Origin: Hydrogenophaga palleronii_A
GTDB lineage: Bacteria > Pseudomonadota > Gammaproteobacteria > Burkholderiales > Burkholderiaceae_C
Length of the DNA stretch: 64,000 nucleotides
Direction of reading: 5' to 3'
Assembly (NCBI RefSeq): GCF_031457455.1
Contig: NZ_JAVDWU010000013.1
Span: 1 to 64,000, forward strand
Both the position numbers and the translations under genes were made by a program. A model generated the notes under the pieces. The model worked only from the letters and a program-made list of their open reading frames with translations, ran no database searches and was not told where the DNA came from. Shown piece by piece: positions 15,804 to 25,000 of the stretch (position 1 is its first letter; each line of letters begins with the position of its first letter).

Positions 15804-17924
15804 TCAAAAACTGAACTCCCGAATCACCACAATCAAAGCCGGCTTCAGCCAGCTCCCCAGCAAGCTGCGCCGCTCACCCTCCATGCGCACACTGCCCGTG
15901 GTGGGCGCAGTCAGCGCATCCCCATGCAAGCGAATCTTCACCCGGTACAGCGCATCGCGCGGGCTCAGCTCTTCGGCGCGTGTGGGATTGTGGATGGCGA
16001 TGGGGCCGCCGTGGGAGGAGGCCAGCATGGCGTGGGGCAGTTGGGTGGTGCGGGTGCGGGCGATTTCGATGACGGTGCCTGGGATGGCCTGGTCTGGGCG
16101 GTGCACGGGGTAGAACGTGGCTTCGCCGTTGGGTGAGAGGCGCTCCACGTCGGCTTGTTGAACGAAGGCTTCAACGATCCAGCCGCCCTCGCCCACCAAG
16201 GCGGCCAGCGGTTGTTTCGGGCTGACCCAGGTGCCTGGCATGAGCTCGGGGTCGAGGTCAACCAAGGTGCCGGTGAAGGGGGCGTTCAGTACCAGGCGGT
16301 CGCGCTCGGTGAGTTCGGCTTGCAGTTCCTGCTGGCGCAGGGCCACGTTGCTTCTGGCCAGGGGTACGCGTTCCATTTCTTCCTGCTGGGCCTGCAGGCT
16401 GCGCAGAGCATCTTGGCTGGCGCTGGCCACAGCTTCTGCGCGTGCGCCGCGGTGGCCCAGTTCGGGTTGGTCCAGGTGCAGCACGGGCTGGCCGGCCTGG
16501 AAGCGTTTGCCGGCTTCGGGCAGGTGCAGCACCTGGGCCGGCAGTGGGCTGTGGAACACGTGGAACTGTTCGGGCAACGTCCAGCCTGCAGCGCTGACCT
16601 GGCCTTGCCATGGCAGCAGCAACACGGCAGCGCCGGCCAGCAGCACGGCGCCCAGCACCCAGCGGCGCGGGCGGGACACGTCCTTGCGCTGGGCGAACCA
16701 GTGCTGTGTTTCTCTAATGACAGGGCGCATGATGAACCACCAGATTTCGACCACGAACAACAGAATGCCCAGCACCTTGAAGAAGAACAGGTACACGGCC
16801 ACGGCAATGCCGATGAACACCACCAGGCGGTAGATCCAGGTGATCCAGGCGAAGACCACCAGGAAGCGCTTCATGGGGGGTGAGAAGGGCTCGGGGTCTG
16901 GCTCTTTGAGGCCCAGAAGGCCCCGGCGGATGGCGGCCTTGGCCATGCCGGTGGCGCGCTCGTGCAGGTTGGGCACGTCGACCGCGTCTGACAGCACGAA
17001 GTAGCCGTCAAAGCGCATGAAGGGGCTGAGGTTGATGGTGAGCGAGACGATCCAGGCGGTGGTGGCCAGGAAGAACAGCGCATCGCGCAGCGGGCCATCA
17101 GCCACGAGGTTCCAGGCCAGGGTGGCGGCACCGGCCAGTGCCAGTTCACCAATGACGCCGGCAGACGCGATGGCCAGCCGCTGGCGCCGGCGTGAGAGGC
17201 GCCACGACTCGGTGGTGTCTGTGTAGAGCATGGGCCACATCACCAGGAAGGCGACACCCATGTGGGCCACGCGCACGCCGTAGCGGGTGGCGGTGAGCGC
17301 ATGGCCCAGTTCGTGCACGCTCTTGGCCACGGCCATGGCCAGCAGGTAATACAGCGCACCGTCCCATGAGAGCGACTGGGCGAAGGCAGCCGTGAAGCTG
17401 TCCCACTGCCGGCTGGTGAGAAGCAGGCCCAGCACACCGGTGAGCAGCACCAGCCAGCCGGTGGTGGGCCGGTACACCCAGGCCAGCCAGGGCAGCAGCG
17501 CGCGCAGAAAACCGGCGGGCTGCACCAACGGCACCCGGAAGAACAGGTAGTGGTGCAGCGCCCACTTGAATCGGCTCATGCGGCTGCCCTGGTGCTGCTT
17601 GTGCAACACCTTGTAGTGGCCGGGGGCGTGGGCTTCCAGCAGGTGGTGTTGCTTCAGGAATTCGGTCAGGGCTTCCAGCTCTTCCTTGGTGGGTTCCAGC
17701 AAGGTCTCTGCCGCCGTGCTCTGCAGCACCAGGGTCGGCACACGCAGGTGCCAGCGTGAGAGCAGTTCAAATTCCAGCCAGCCCAGGCGAAAGAACTGGT
17801 TGGTGACCGGGTCCTGGATCACCCAGGCGGGCGAACCGTCTGCGTGGGCGGCGGCGGGGCGCAGTTGCAGCTCGCCGCGCAAAGGCGGCAAAGCATCTGG
17901 CGCCACTCGCAGCCCATTGCTCAC
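15804..17924 (-). CDS. M50 (site-2-protease-like) membrane protein fused to HlyD-type adaptor
   Basis: About 706 residues. The first part is a soluble region, then a multi-span membrane domain with the zinc motif VHELGH (about 204-208) and, after several hydrophobic segments, NLSPFMRFDGYF, the second zinc-ligand motif of M50 proteases. The C-terminal third is a HlyD-like adaptor: lipoyl half-motifs (FHSPLPAQVLHLPEAGKRFQAGQPVLHLDQPEL), a coiled coil rich in Gln/Glu/Arg, and a second lipoyl/barrel part (LNAPFTGTLVDLDPELMPGTWVSPKQPLAALV). Start is the GTG at 17924, overlapping the stop of the upstream gene. Such fusions occur in export loci for bacteriocins and large surface proteins. Probably the inner-membrane element of the exporter. 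Confidence 0.8.
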   Translation of the reverse strand: MSNGLRVAPDALPPLRGELQLRPAAAHADGSPAWVIQDPVTNQFFRLGWLEFELLSRWHLRVPTLVLQSTAAETLLEPTKEELEALTEFLKQHHLLEAHAPGHYKVLHKQHQGSRMSRFKWALHHYLFFRVPLVQPAGFLRALLPWLAWVYRPTTGWLVLLTGVLGLLLTSRQWDSFTAAFAQSLSWDGALYYLLAMAVAKSVHELGHALTATRYGVRVAHMGVAFLVMWPMLYTDTTESWRLSRRRQRLAIASAGVIGELALAGAATLAWNLVADGPLRDALFFLATTAWIVSLTINLSPFMRFDGYFVLSDAVDVPNLHERATGMAKAAIRRGLLGLKEPDPEPFSPPMKRFLVVFAWITWIYRLVVFIGIAVAVYLFFFKVLGILLFVVEIWWFIMRPVIRETQHWFAQRKDVSRPRRWVLGAVLLAGAAVLLLPWQGQVSAAGWTLPEQFHVFHSPLPAQVLHLPEAGKRFQAGQPVLHLDQPELGHRGARAEAVASASQDALRSLQAQQEEMERVPLARSNVALRQQELQAELTERDRLVLNAPFTGTLVDLDPELMPGTWVSPKQPLAALVGEGGWIVEAFVQQADVERLSPNGEATFYPVHRPDQAIPGTVIEIARTRTTQLPHAMLASSHGGPIAIHNPTRAEELSPRDALYRVKIRLHGDALTAPTTGSVRMEGERRSLLGSWLKPALIVVIREFSF

Positions 17925-19312
17925 AGGCCCACCCACTGCCGCAGGGCACCCAGGGGGCGGCGCAGCAACCAGTAGGCGATGGGTTGCCACTCACCATAAA
18001 CCTTGGCCACGCCGCGCAGCCCAATGTGCGCCCGGCCCTCGTCGTCCAGCCGGCCCCTGACGCGGTAGGCCATGACACCGTCTGGCGACAGGGCGGCCTG
18101 GTAGCTGGTCTGTTCCAGCTGGGCAGAGAGTGCGTTGAGCGGCTGCACCTGCAGGTAAACCTTCATGTCTGCCCCGGGTTCCAGGTTGATGGCGTCGGGC
18201 ACCGGCAACCACACCAGCACACCCAGTTCGCCGGGTGCGGCCAGTTGCCCGATGCGCTCACCGGTGGCCACGGGGCGGCCCAGCCAGTCGTTGGGGTCTG
18301 AATACACAAAGATGCCGTCTTGTGATGCCACCACGTCCAGGCGCTGCAGGGCGTCGCGCAGCAGGGTGAGTTCGGCTTCGCGTTCGCGCACGCGGCCCAG
18401 CGACACGGCCAGTTCAGCCCGGCCTTCGGCCTGGTCGATGGCGCGCTGCTGGGCGCTGAGGGCGTCGGTCTTGGCCACGGCCAGGGCCTGCTCGGCCACC
18501 TGCACGCGGTTGCTCAGGGTGCTGTCGTCCAGGGAGAACAGCCGGTCACCGGCCCTGACCTCGCGGTTGGGGGGCACGTGGAAGGTTTTGACGATGCCTT
18601 CAGCAGGCGAAGACACGGCAGAGGCTTGCAAAGCAACGATTTCAGCGGGGGCAAGCACCGACGTGCGCACCGGCACCGCAGCCAATGCCGCCAGCGCCAC
18701 CGCCACCAGCCAGCGACGCGAAGGTTGCGCGAACGATGCCAGGCGGCGAGCCAATGGGGTGCGCGCAGGGCGCAATGACTGCAGGCAGTAGGCGTACTGC
18801 GTGTGCATCAGCGTGAGCAACTGGATGTCTTGCGGCTGCCAGGGTTCTGCGCGCGTGTAAATGACCGAACCCACTTTCATACCTTGCGGCGTCACCAGCG
18901 GCACGCGCAGCGCGTGGGCGGGCCACCACTCTGCCCATGAAGGGGCGAGTGATTCGGGCAGGTCGCTGGCGGTGAAGGCGCGGGCGCCGGAGGGCGGCTC
19001 TGCGCCGGCTTCGGGTGCCTGCACGGCCGGTTCGGTGCTGGCCAGGTGCTTTTCAACCGCCAGCAGCCATTGGGTGAAGGGTGTGCTCTCCACCACGCTC
19101 ACCAGGCCGGAGACGGCGCTCAGCTTCGACCGCTGAAAGCTGTCGAGCCGGAACAGCACCGCCTGCTGGTACGGCACCAAGTGCCAGGTTTCGTTGGCGA
19201 TCAGAAAGCCCAGTTCGGCTTCGTCAGCACACTCCAGGCTGCGGCGCTGCAAGCCCACATAGCGGGGCCAGGACGTGCCGCCGGCCGTCCCCGCTTTGGT
19301 GGTTGCGCTCAT
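17921..19312 (-). CDS. GAF-like/HlyD-type adaptor protein
   Basis: 463 residues. The N-terminal 190 residues resemble a GAF-type sensory fold (LECADEAELGFLIANETWHLVPYQQAVLFRLD... LRVPLVTPQGMKVGSVIYTRAEPWQPQDIQLLTLMHTQYAYCLQ). One membrane helix follows (RRWLVAVALAALAAVPV), then a periplasmic adaptor with a lipoyl hairpin (SSPAEGIVKTFHVPPNREVRAGDRLFSLDD), an Ala/Glu/Arg coiled coil and a beta-barrel part. It would be a single-span inner-membrane protein linking a cytoplasmic GAF to the periplasmic part of the exporter. Overlaps neighbours by four bases on both sides. Confidence 0.78.
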   Translation of the reverse strand: MSATTKAGTAGGTSWPRYVGLQRRSLECADEAELGFLIANETWHLVPYQQAVLFRLDSFQRSKLSAVSGLVSVVESTPFTQWLLAVEKHLASTEPAVQAPEAGAEPPSGARAFTASDLPESLAPSWAEWWPAHALRVPLVTPQGMKVGSVIYTRAEPWQPQDIQLLTLMHTQYAYCLQSLRPARTPLARRLASFAQPSRRWLVAVALAALAAVPVRTSVLAPAEIVALQASAVSSPAEGIVKTFHVPPNREVRAGDRLFSLDDSTLSNRVQVAEQALAVAKTDALSAQQRAIDQAEGRAELAVSLGRVREREAELTLLRDALQRLDVVASQDGIFVYSDPNDWLGRPVATGERIGQLAAPGELGVLVWLPVPDAINLEPGADMKVYLQVQPLNALSAQLEQTSYQAALSPDGVMAYRVRGRLDDEGRAHIGLRGVAKVYGEWQPIAYWLLRRPLGALRQWVGL

Positions 19313-20148
19313 TGCTCAGGCGCGTCGAAGAAGGCGTTGCCGCTCATGCCGGCGAGCAGTTCGGCGGGGCGCGTGGCGAGCTGGCCTTCGATCTCGATGG
19401 TCTGGCTCACGGGATCGACGCGGGCGTTGATGGCGTGCACCCGGGCCTGGTAGCGCTTGCCGGTTTCTTCAATGGCCACATCAAAGGGCGCGCCCTTCTT
19501 GAGCCATTTCAGCCACAGACTGGGCACGTTCATGCGAATCTTCAAAGGGCCATCACCCACCAGATCCATCAGCGGCTGGCCGGCGACCACGCCCTGAAAG
19601 GGACGCACGTGCAGCTTCACCACCCGGCCGGAGAAGGGGGCGGCCACGCTGCAGTGGTCCAACTGGGCCTTGTAGACACCAGACTGCGCACGCGCACGGT
19701 CCACCTGGCTGGCGGCCAGGGCCACCTCGGTGTCGGTGGCCTGCTTCATGCCTTGCAGGCGCAGCTTGACTTCCATGCTTTGTTCGGCGCCGGCAAGTTC
19801 GGCGTCACCCATCTTGAGACGGGCCAGCTGTTCTTCACAGTCAAAGCGCACCACCTCGCGGCCCTTGACCACGTTGCTGCCCAGGGTGGCGTTGAGCACC
19901 GTGAGGCGCCCGGGCATCTGGCTCAACAAGGTGGTCTCCACGGATGGGGCCAGCACCACACGCACAGGCGCCAGTTGGGCCACCGGTGCGGGCGTGGGTG
20001 CCGGCGCCTGCGTGGAGGCCGTGCCCGACTTGGCGGTGGCAGGCAGGGCCAGCAGCAGGCCGGCAAACAAAGCCGTTGCGCAGAGGGCGTGTCGACTCAT
20101 GACTTGTTTCGTGAACCGTTTCGTGAATGGCTTCGTCACGTGCTTCAT
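19309..20148 (-). CDS. HlyD/RND-type periplasmic adaptor subunit
   Basis: 279 residues with an N-terminal signal (ALCATALFAGLLLALPATA). Then a lipoyl-barrel arrangement: RVVLAPSVETTLLSQMPGRLTVLNATLGSNVVKGREVVRFDCEEQLARLK, a helical hairpin with YKAQLDHCSVAAPFSGRVVKLHVRPFQGVVAGQPLMDLV, and a beta part. It should be periplasmic and dock onto the TolC-like protein. Its ATG at 20148 overlaps the TolC-like stop; an internal ATG at 20100 directly before the signal sequence is a second possible start. Confidence 0.85.
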   Translation of the reverse strand: MKHVTKPFTKRFTKQVMSRHALCATALFAGLLLALPATAKSGTASTQAPAPTPAPVAQLAPVRVVLAPSVETTLLSQMPGRLTVLNATLGSNVVKGREVVRFDCEEQLARLKMGDAELAGAEQSMEVKLRLQGMKQATDTEVALAASQVDRARAQSGVYKAQLDHCSVAAPFSGRVVKLHVRPFQGVVAGQPLMDLVGDGPLKIRMNVPSLWLKWLKKGAPFDVAIEETGKRYQARVHAINARVDPVSQTIEIEGQLATRPAELLAGMSGNAFFDAPEQ

Positions 20149-22013
20149 GGGGTCATCTTGTGCAGCCAGCCGGAGATCGAAGCCAGGTTGGCCACGGCAG
20201 CGGCTTCGGCGAAGGCGATCAGGGCGCGGGGGTTGGACTGGTTGGGCAAGGTGCTGGCGTAGGTGCTGGTGCCCACTTCGGTGCCTTTGGCGTCCACCAT
20301 GCGCATGACGGCGGTCACACGACGAGGGCCATTGGCCGCGGGGGCCATGTCCACGCGCATGCTCAGTGCGGCGCCGGCGGGTTTGCCTGCTTCGTCCAGC
20401 GACACCTGGTTGCGCGCCAGGGCCTGGCGCACGGAAGCCTGGGCCGCAGCGGCGTTGGGCGTGCCGGCCGGCAGTTCCACATTCACGCTGACGCGCGGCA
20501 GTGTCTTGACGGGCGCGTCCGGCAGCGGCGGAAATGTATCGTTCAGCGTGGTGGTGAGGAAACCGTCCAGGCGCTGCGTGAGTTCGGGCAGCGAGAGGTC
20601 TTGCAGGTTGTCGGGCAGCACATTGACACCCAGGGTGTTGAACATGCGGCCAAACGCGGTCTGCGCGGCGGCGTAGGCCAGGTGGCGCTGGTAGTCGGAG
20701 TTCAGTGCCCGCACTTCGGCCCGCACCAGATCCAGTTCAGATTCCGTGCGGGCCACCAGGTTGGCTTGCGAGAAGTTCAGCAGGCGCTGGTCCACGGCGC
20801 TGGACTCGCGCGCCACCTGCAGGTCTTGCACGGCCATGTTGTAGCGCTCCACGGACACGCGCACCTGCGTGATGATGGCCATGGCCAGCGCGCGACGGCG
20901 TGCGTCAGACAGCGCGACCTGGGCGTCCTGCGTCTTGTTGATGGACGGGATGGCCAGCAGGCGCAACAGGTTCACGCTCATCTGCGCGCCGGAATCTGCC
21001 CACTGGTTGTTGAACAGGAAACGGTTGGAGTCGTGCTGTGCGGCGACAGTGAAGTTCAGGTTGGGCAGCAGGGCCAGGATCTGGCGCTTGCGCTCGTTCT
21101 CGGTGATGCGCTTTTCGTAGTCTTGCTCGCGCAGCTCGCTGCGCTGCAGCAGCGCCATTTCTTCGAGTTGCGTCACGTTGGCGGGCACAGACACCAGCGG
21201 CGGCTCCACGTCGGCCACCAGTTCGAACGGGGTGTTCGGTGGCACGTTCATCAGCGCGGCGAGTTCGCGCTTGGCGTAGTTGAGTTCCTGGCGACGGTTG
21301 GCCAGCACGTCCAGTGCATCCAGCATCTGACGCTGGTAGTTCAGGGCGGCGCTGGGTGGCATCACGCCTTCGCGCTCGGCCTGTTTGGAACGCTCCAGCC
21401 CGGCGCGGGTGCGTTCGATCAACTGCTCGGTCTGCTTCTGCAGGCGCTGGGCACCAACGGCGCGCCAGTAGGCGGAACGCACGTCCTGGGCAATCATCTG
21501 CGTGACGCGGCGGCGGCGCTCTTCGGCGATCAGCACCTGGTCGGCCTGCTGGTTGGCGCGGTAGTAGCTCAGGCCAAAGTCGAGCACGTTCCACGAGAAC
21601 TCGATGCCGGCCGTGCGGCGCTCGCGTTCCTGCGAGCTGGTGGGGTCGCCGGGGATGTCCAGGCCGGTGATCACGTTGTAGCTGGTGGTGCCCGCGCTGT
21701 TGTTGCGCCGGGTGTAGCCGGCAGAGGCCAGCAGCGAGGGCATCATGTCGTAGCGGCTCACGTCGGCCAGGCCGCGCGCCACGGCGCTTTCCATGAGCTT
21801 GAGGCGATAGTCCAGGTTGTATTTGAGTGCGCGGGCCAGGGCTTCGTTGAAGTCGATGGGCTTGGTGGGCACCTCCTGGTTCTTGTAAATGGCTTCGTTG
21901 TCCTGGGCCACGCGGCCCTGAACGTCTGCCTGGCTGAGGGGCTTGGGTGTGATGGCACAACCGGTCAGCACGAGCAGGACGACGGGCGCGAGGGCGAAAG
22001 TTTTGATGGGCAT
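20145..22013 (-). CDS. TolC-family outer-membrane export channel (lipoprotein)
   Basis: 622 residues, longer than classical TolC. Lipoprotein signal MPIKTFALAPVVLLVLTGC. The body has the two TolC/OEP repeats: FNEALARALKYNLDYRLKLMESAVARGLADVSRYDMMPSLLASAGYTRR, NQQADQVLIAEERRRRVTQMIAQDVRSAYWRAVGAQ, and later ALLPNLNFTVAAQHDSNRF plus AQVALSDARRRALAMAIITQVRVSVERYNMAVQDL. The last 130 residues are an extra domain with ISGWLHKM at the end. It should form the outer-membrane duct for the giant surface protein encoded 47 bp upstream. Confidence 0.88.
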   Translation of the reverse strand: MPIKTFALAPVVLLVLTGCAITPKPLSQADVQGRVAQDNEAIYKNQEVPTKPIDFNEALARALKYNLDYRLKLMESAVARGLADVSRYDMMPSLLASAGYTRRNNSAGTTSYNVITGLDIPGDPTSSQERERRTAGIEFSWNVLDFGLSYYRANQQADQVLIAEERRRRVTQMIAQDVRSAYWRAVGAQRLQKQTEQLIERTRAGLERSKQAEREGVMPPSAALNYQRQMLDALDVLANRRQELNYAKRELAALMNVPPNTPFELVADVEPPLVSVPANVTQLEEMALLQRSELREQDYEKRITENERKRQILALLPNLNFTVAAQHDSNRFLFNNQWADSGAQMSVNLLRLLAIPSINKTQDAQVALSDARRRALAMAIITQVRVSVERYNMAVQDLQVARESSAVDQRLLNFSQANLVARTESELDLVRAEVRALNSDYQRHLAYAAAQTAFGRMFNTLGVNVLPDNLQDLSLPELTQRLDGFLTTTLNDTFPPLPDAPVKTLPRVSVNVELPAGTPNAAAAQASVRQALARNQVSLDEAGKPAGAALSMRVDMAPAANGPRRVTAVMRMVDAKGTEVGTSTYASTLPNQSNPRALIAFAEAAAVANLASISGWLHKMTP

Positions 22014-22060
22014 GTGTGGTCTCTGATGAAGGTTGAAAAAACGATCGGTCGGATGGTTGG

Positions 22061-25000
22061 TCAGGCTTGCGGCGCGTCCGCGACCTGAGGGGAAGGGGCC
22101 GCTTCGGCAGAAGCTGGAGCTGGCGGTGCATCAAAAAGCAGATCCAGCGCCGCAGCGCGCTGACGGATGCTGTGGGCGCCCGCCCACTGGCGAACCTGCT
22201 GGGTGAACTCGACGCGAGCCACGGGGGCGGGTGCGCTGGTGTCGGCATCGGCGGTACTCAGCGAGGGCACGGGCGCATCGGCTGAAGGGGTAGGCTTGTC
22301 TGCCGGTGCCGCTGCGGGGCGCTCGGCTTCCGCTGCCCGGGGCTCGGCCTCTGCGTTGTCCTTCCACTCGATGACCACACCATCGTCGTCGGTGTCGCTG
22401 TCGTTGAAGCGGTCGATCGCAGGCTGTGCGGCGTCGCGCGCAACTCGGCTCGCGGCTTCCACGGTGGGCAGCACGTAGAGCGACGGGTCCATGATGTCGG
22501 CAATGTGCTCGATGTCGATGCCCTTGCCTTCCACCAGCTCTCGCGCTTCCTGCACCGCAGGCAGCACATACAACCTCGGCTGCAGGCGGTCGGCGATCTG
22601 GTTGACGTCCAGGCGCTGGTAGCGGATCTGATTGCGCGGGAGCTCCAGCTGACCCTTGCCACTGATGGGGCGCTCCGGGGTCGGGGCTGGTGGCAGCTCC
22701 GTTGGCGGCGCGCTCGGCGGCGTGGGCTGGGCCGGTGTGTCGCTCACGCCCCGGATGGTGATGGTCAGCGTGGTGGTGCTGGCATTGCCATCGGAATCCA
22801 TGATGGTGTAGCGGAACACCTCGGTCAGGGTCTGGCCGTTGTTCAGGTTCTGCACTGCCGGGTGGCGGTTGTTCAGCGTGTAGGTGTAGGTTCCGTCGGC
22901 GTTGAGCACGATGCTGCCGTAGGTGCCCGCGAACGGGGTGCCCAGGTTGCCGCTGAGATGGCCGGTGCTGTTGCCGGCGCCGATGCCCACGACCTCGGTC
23001 GGGTCGGCGCCCAGCTGGTCTTCCACATCACCGGCGCTGGCGCCGCCCGGCCCGAACACGTTGCCGCTGGTGCTGGTGGGCGTGGTGCCCACGCCTTCGG
23101 CCACGGTGTTGGTGTCGGGCAAGGCCACGGGTGCGGTGTCGGTGACCACGATGACCAGGTCTCGTGGTGTCGAGGTGTTGCCGTTGACGTCGATCACCTC
23201 GAAGGTGAACGTGTCGAACACACTCTCCGGACCACCGCTGTGGTCCTTGGTCATGCCGTGTTGCTGGTAGCTGTAGGTGACTTCACCGGAAGTGGGGTCG
23301 AAACCGGTCAGCGTGAGCGTGCCCTCCGGGCCAGTGATGACGACCGGCGTGGTCGCCAGGTCGTTCAGTTCGGCGCGGGTGATGGTGGTGGTCGTGCCCC
23401 CCACCGTCACGGTGGTAACGTCGATGAACGCTTCACCTTCCGGATGGACGATGGTGACGGTTCCGGTGACGGGCGTGGTGGCGTTCTCGGGGATCGAATG
23501 GTGGCCCGGCTCGCCGCCGTTCACGTCCGGGATGGTGAGCACCGGATGATCGCTGCGGCCGTTGATGGTGATCGTGAGCTGCGCCTGGTCGACCGATGTG
23601 CCGTCCGACAAGGTGTAGGTGAACACGTCGGCCAGCGTCTCGCCCGTGAGCAGGTTGTTGACGTCGGGGTTGGTGTCGTCCAGCACATAGGAATAGCTGC
23701 CATCAGGGTTGATGGTCAGCGTGCCGTACTGGCCCGTGATGACCGTGCCACCACCCACCGGGGACATGCCGCCGCCACTCGCCTCGGTGCCGGTGCGAAT
23801 CTCGGTGATGGTCAGGTCGCCAATCGGTGTGTCGGGATCGCTGTCGGGCGTGGAGTCGGGCGTGCCGACGCCGGTGATCACGTTGCCCGTGGCGGGTGTG
23901 CCCGAGTCTTCGGTGACGACGTTCGTGTCGTCCACGGCCACCGGTGGGTCGTTGTGCTCGGCCAGGGTGATGGTGCCGTTGATCGTGGGTGCGGACAACG
24001 CGTCGGGGCCGCCAGCGTCGCCGCCGGCCTGGTCGTTGTTGCCGTCGCTCAGCACCACGGTGTAGGAACGGGTGAGGTCGGTCCCGAACACGGTGGGGTT
24101 GTCGGTGCTGTGGCTGAACTGGATCGCGGCCAGGATGGCTTCGACCTCTTCCACCGTCGCGTCACTGTTGAGCGTGATCACCAGCGGTGTGTTGCCCGCG
24201 CCGCCCGTCACGCCGGCGATGCCGGCTGTGACGGTGGGGTTGACCAGCAACTGGTCGCCGGTGATGCCGTCGGTCAGCGTGACGGTGATGGTGCCAGCGC
24301 CAAAGGTGCTGCCGTCCAGCCCTGGGGTGGATGTGAGGTCGACGTCGCTGATGGTGCCGGGATTGAGCAGGTTCACCGGCGGCACGCCCGTTCCGTCCGT
24401 GTTTTCGTTGGCAGTCGGGTTGGTCGGTGTGTGCGTCGCGGTGGGTGCGTCGTTGACCGGGTTGACCGTGACGTTGAAGACGCGGGTGGTCACCAGGTGG
24501 TTGCTGGTGCCGTCGGCATAGGCGTAGTCGCCGGGGTTGCTGCCCGGCGCATCGGTATCGCCCACCAGGCTACCCGGGCGTGTGCCGGTGTTGCCCCGGT
24601 CGTCGTAGACCACGGTCACGTCGAAGCTGCCGTTCCAGTCGGCGTTGCCGGCGGGGCCTGCACCGTCGGGGTCAGGGAAGGTCACGGTCAGCGCCTGCAG
24701 GCGGGAGTTGATCTGCGCCTCGGTGGCACCGGTGATGGTGATGGTGCTGGTGCCGATGCCGGCAACGGCGCCACCCGCACCGCCCACGGCCGTGATCGTG
24801 CCGGTTCCCACCGTCACCGTGACCTGCATGGTGGTGGCGCCGTTGTCGTCCGGGTCGGCCAGCACGATGTTGGCGTTGCTGGTGTCGAGCACCAGGGTGG
24901 CCGAGCCTTCGCTGATGACCACGTCGTTGGCCGTGATCTGGCCGGGGTCGTTGATGGACGAGATGAACACGTCACGGGTGTTGCTGGTGACGTTGTAGAT

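Noticed and set aside
20127..22088. 653-codon open frame antisense to the TolC-like gene
   Set aside because: Gly/His/Gln-rich shadow translation; the TolC-family protein with lipobox is on the other strand.
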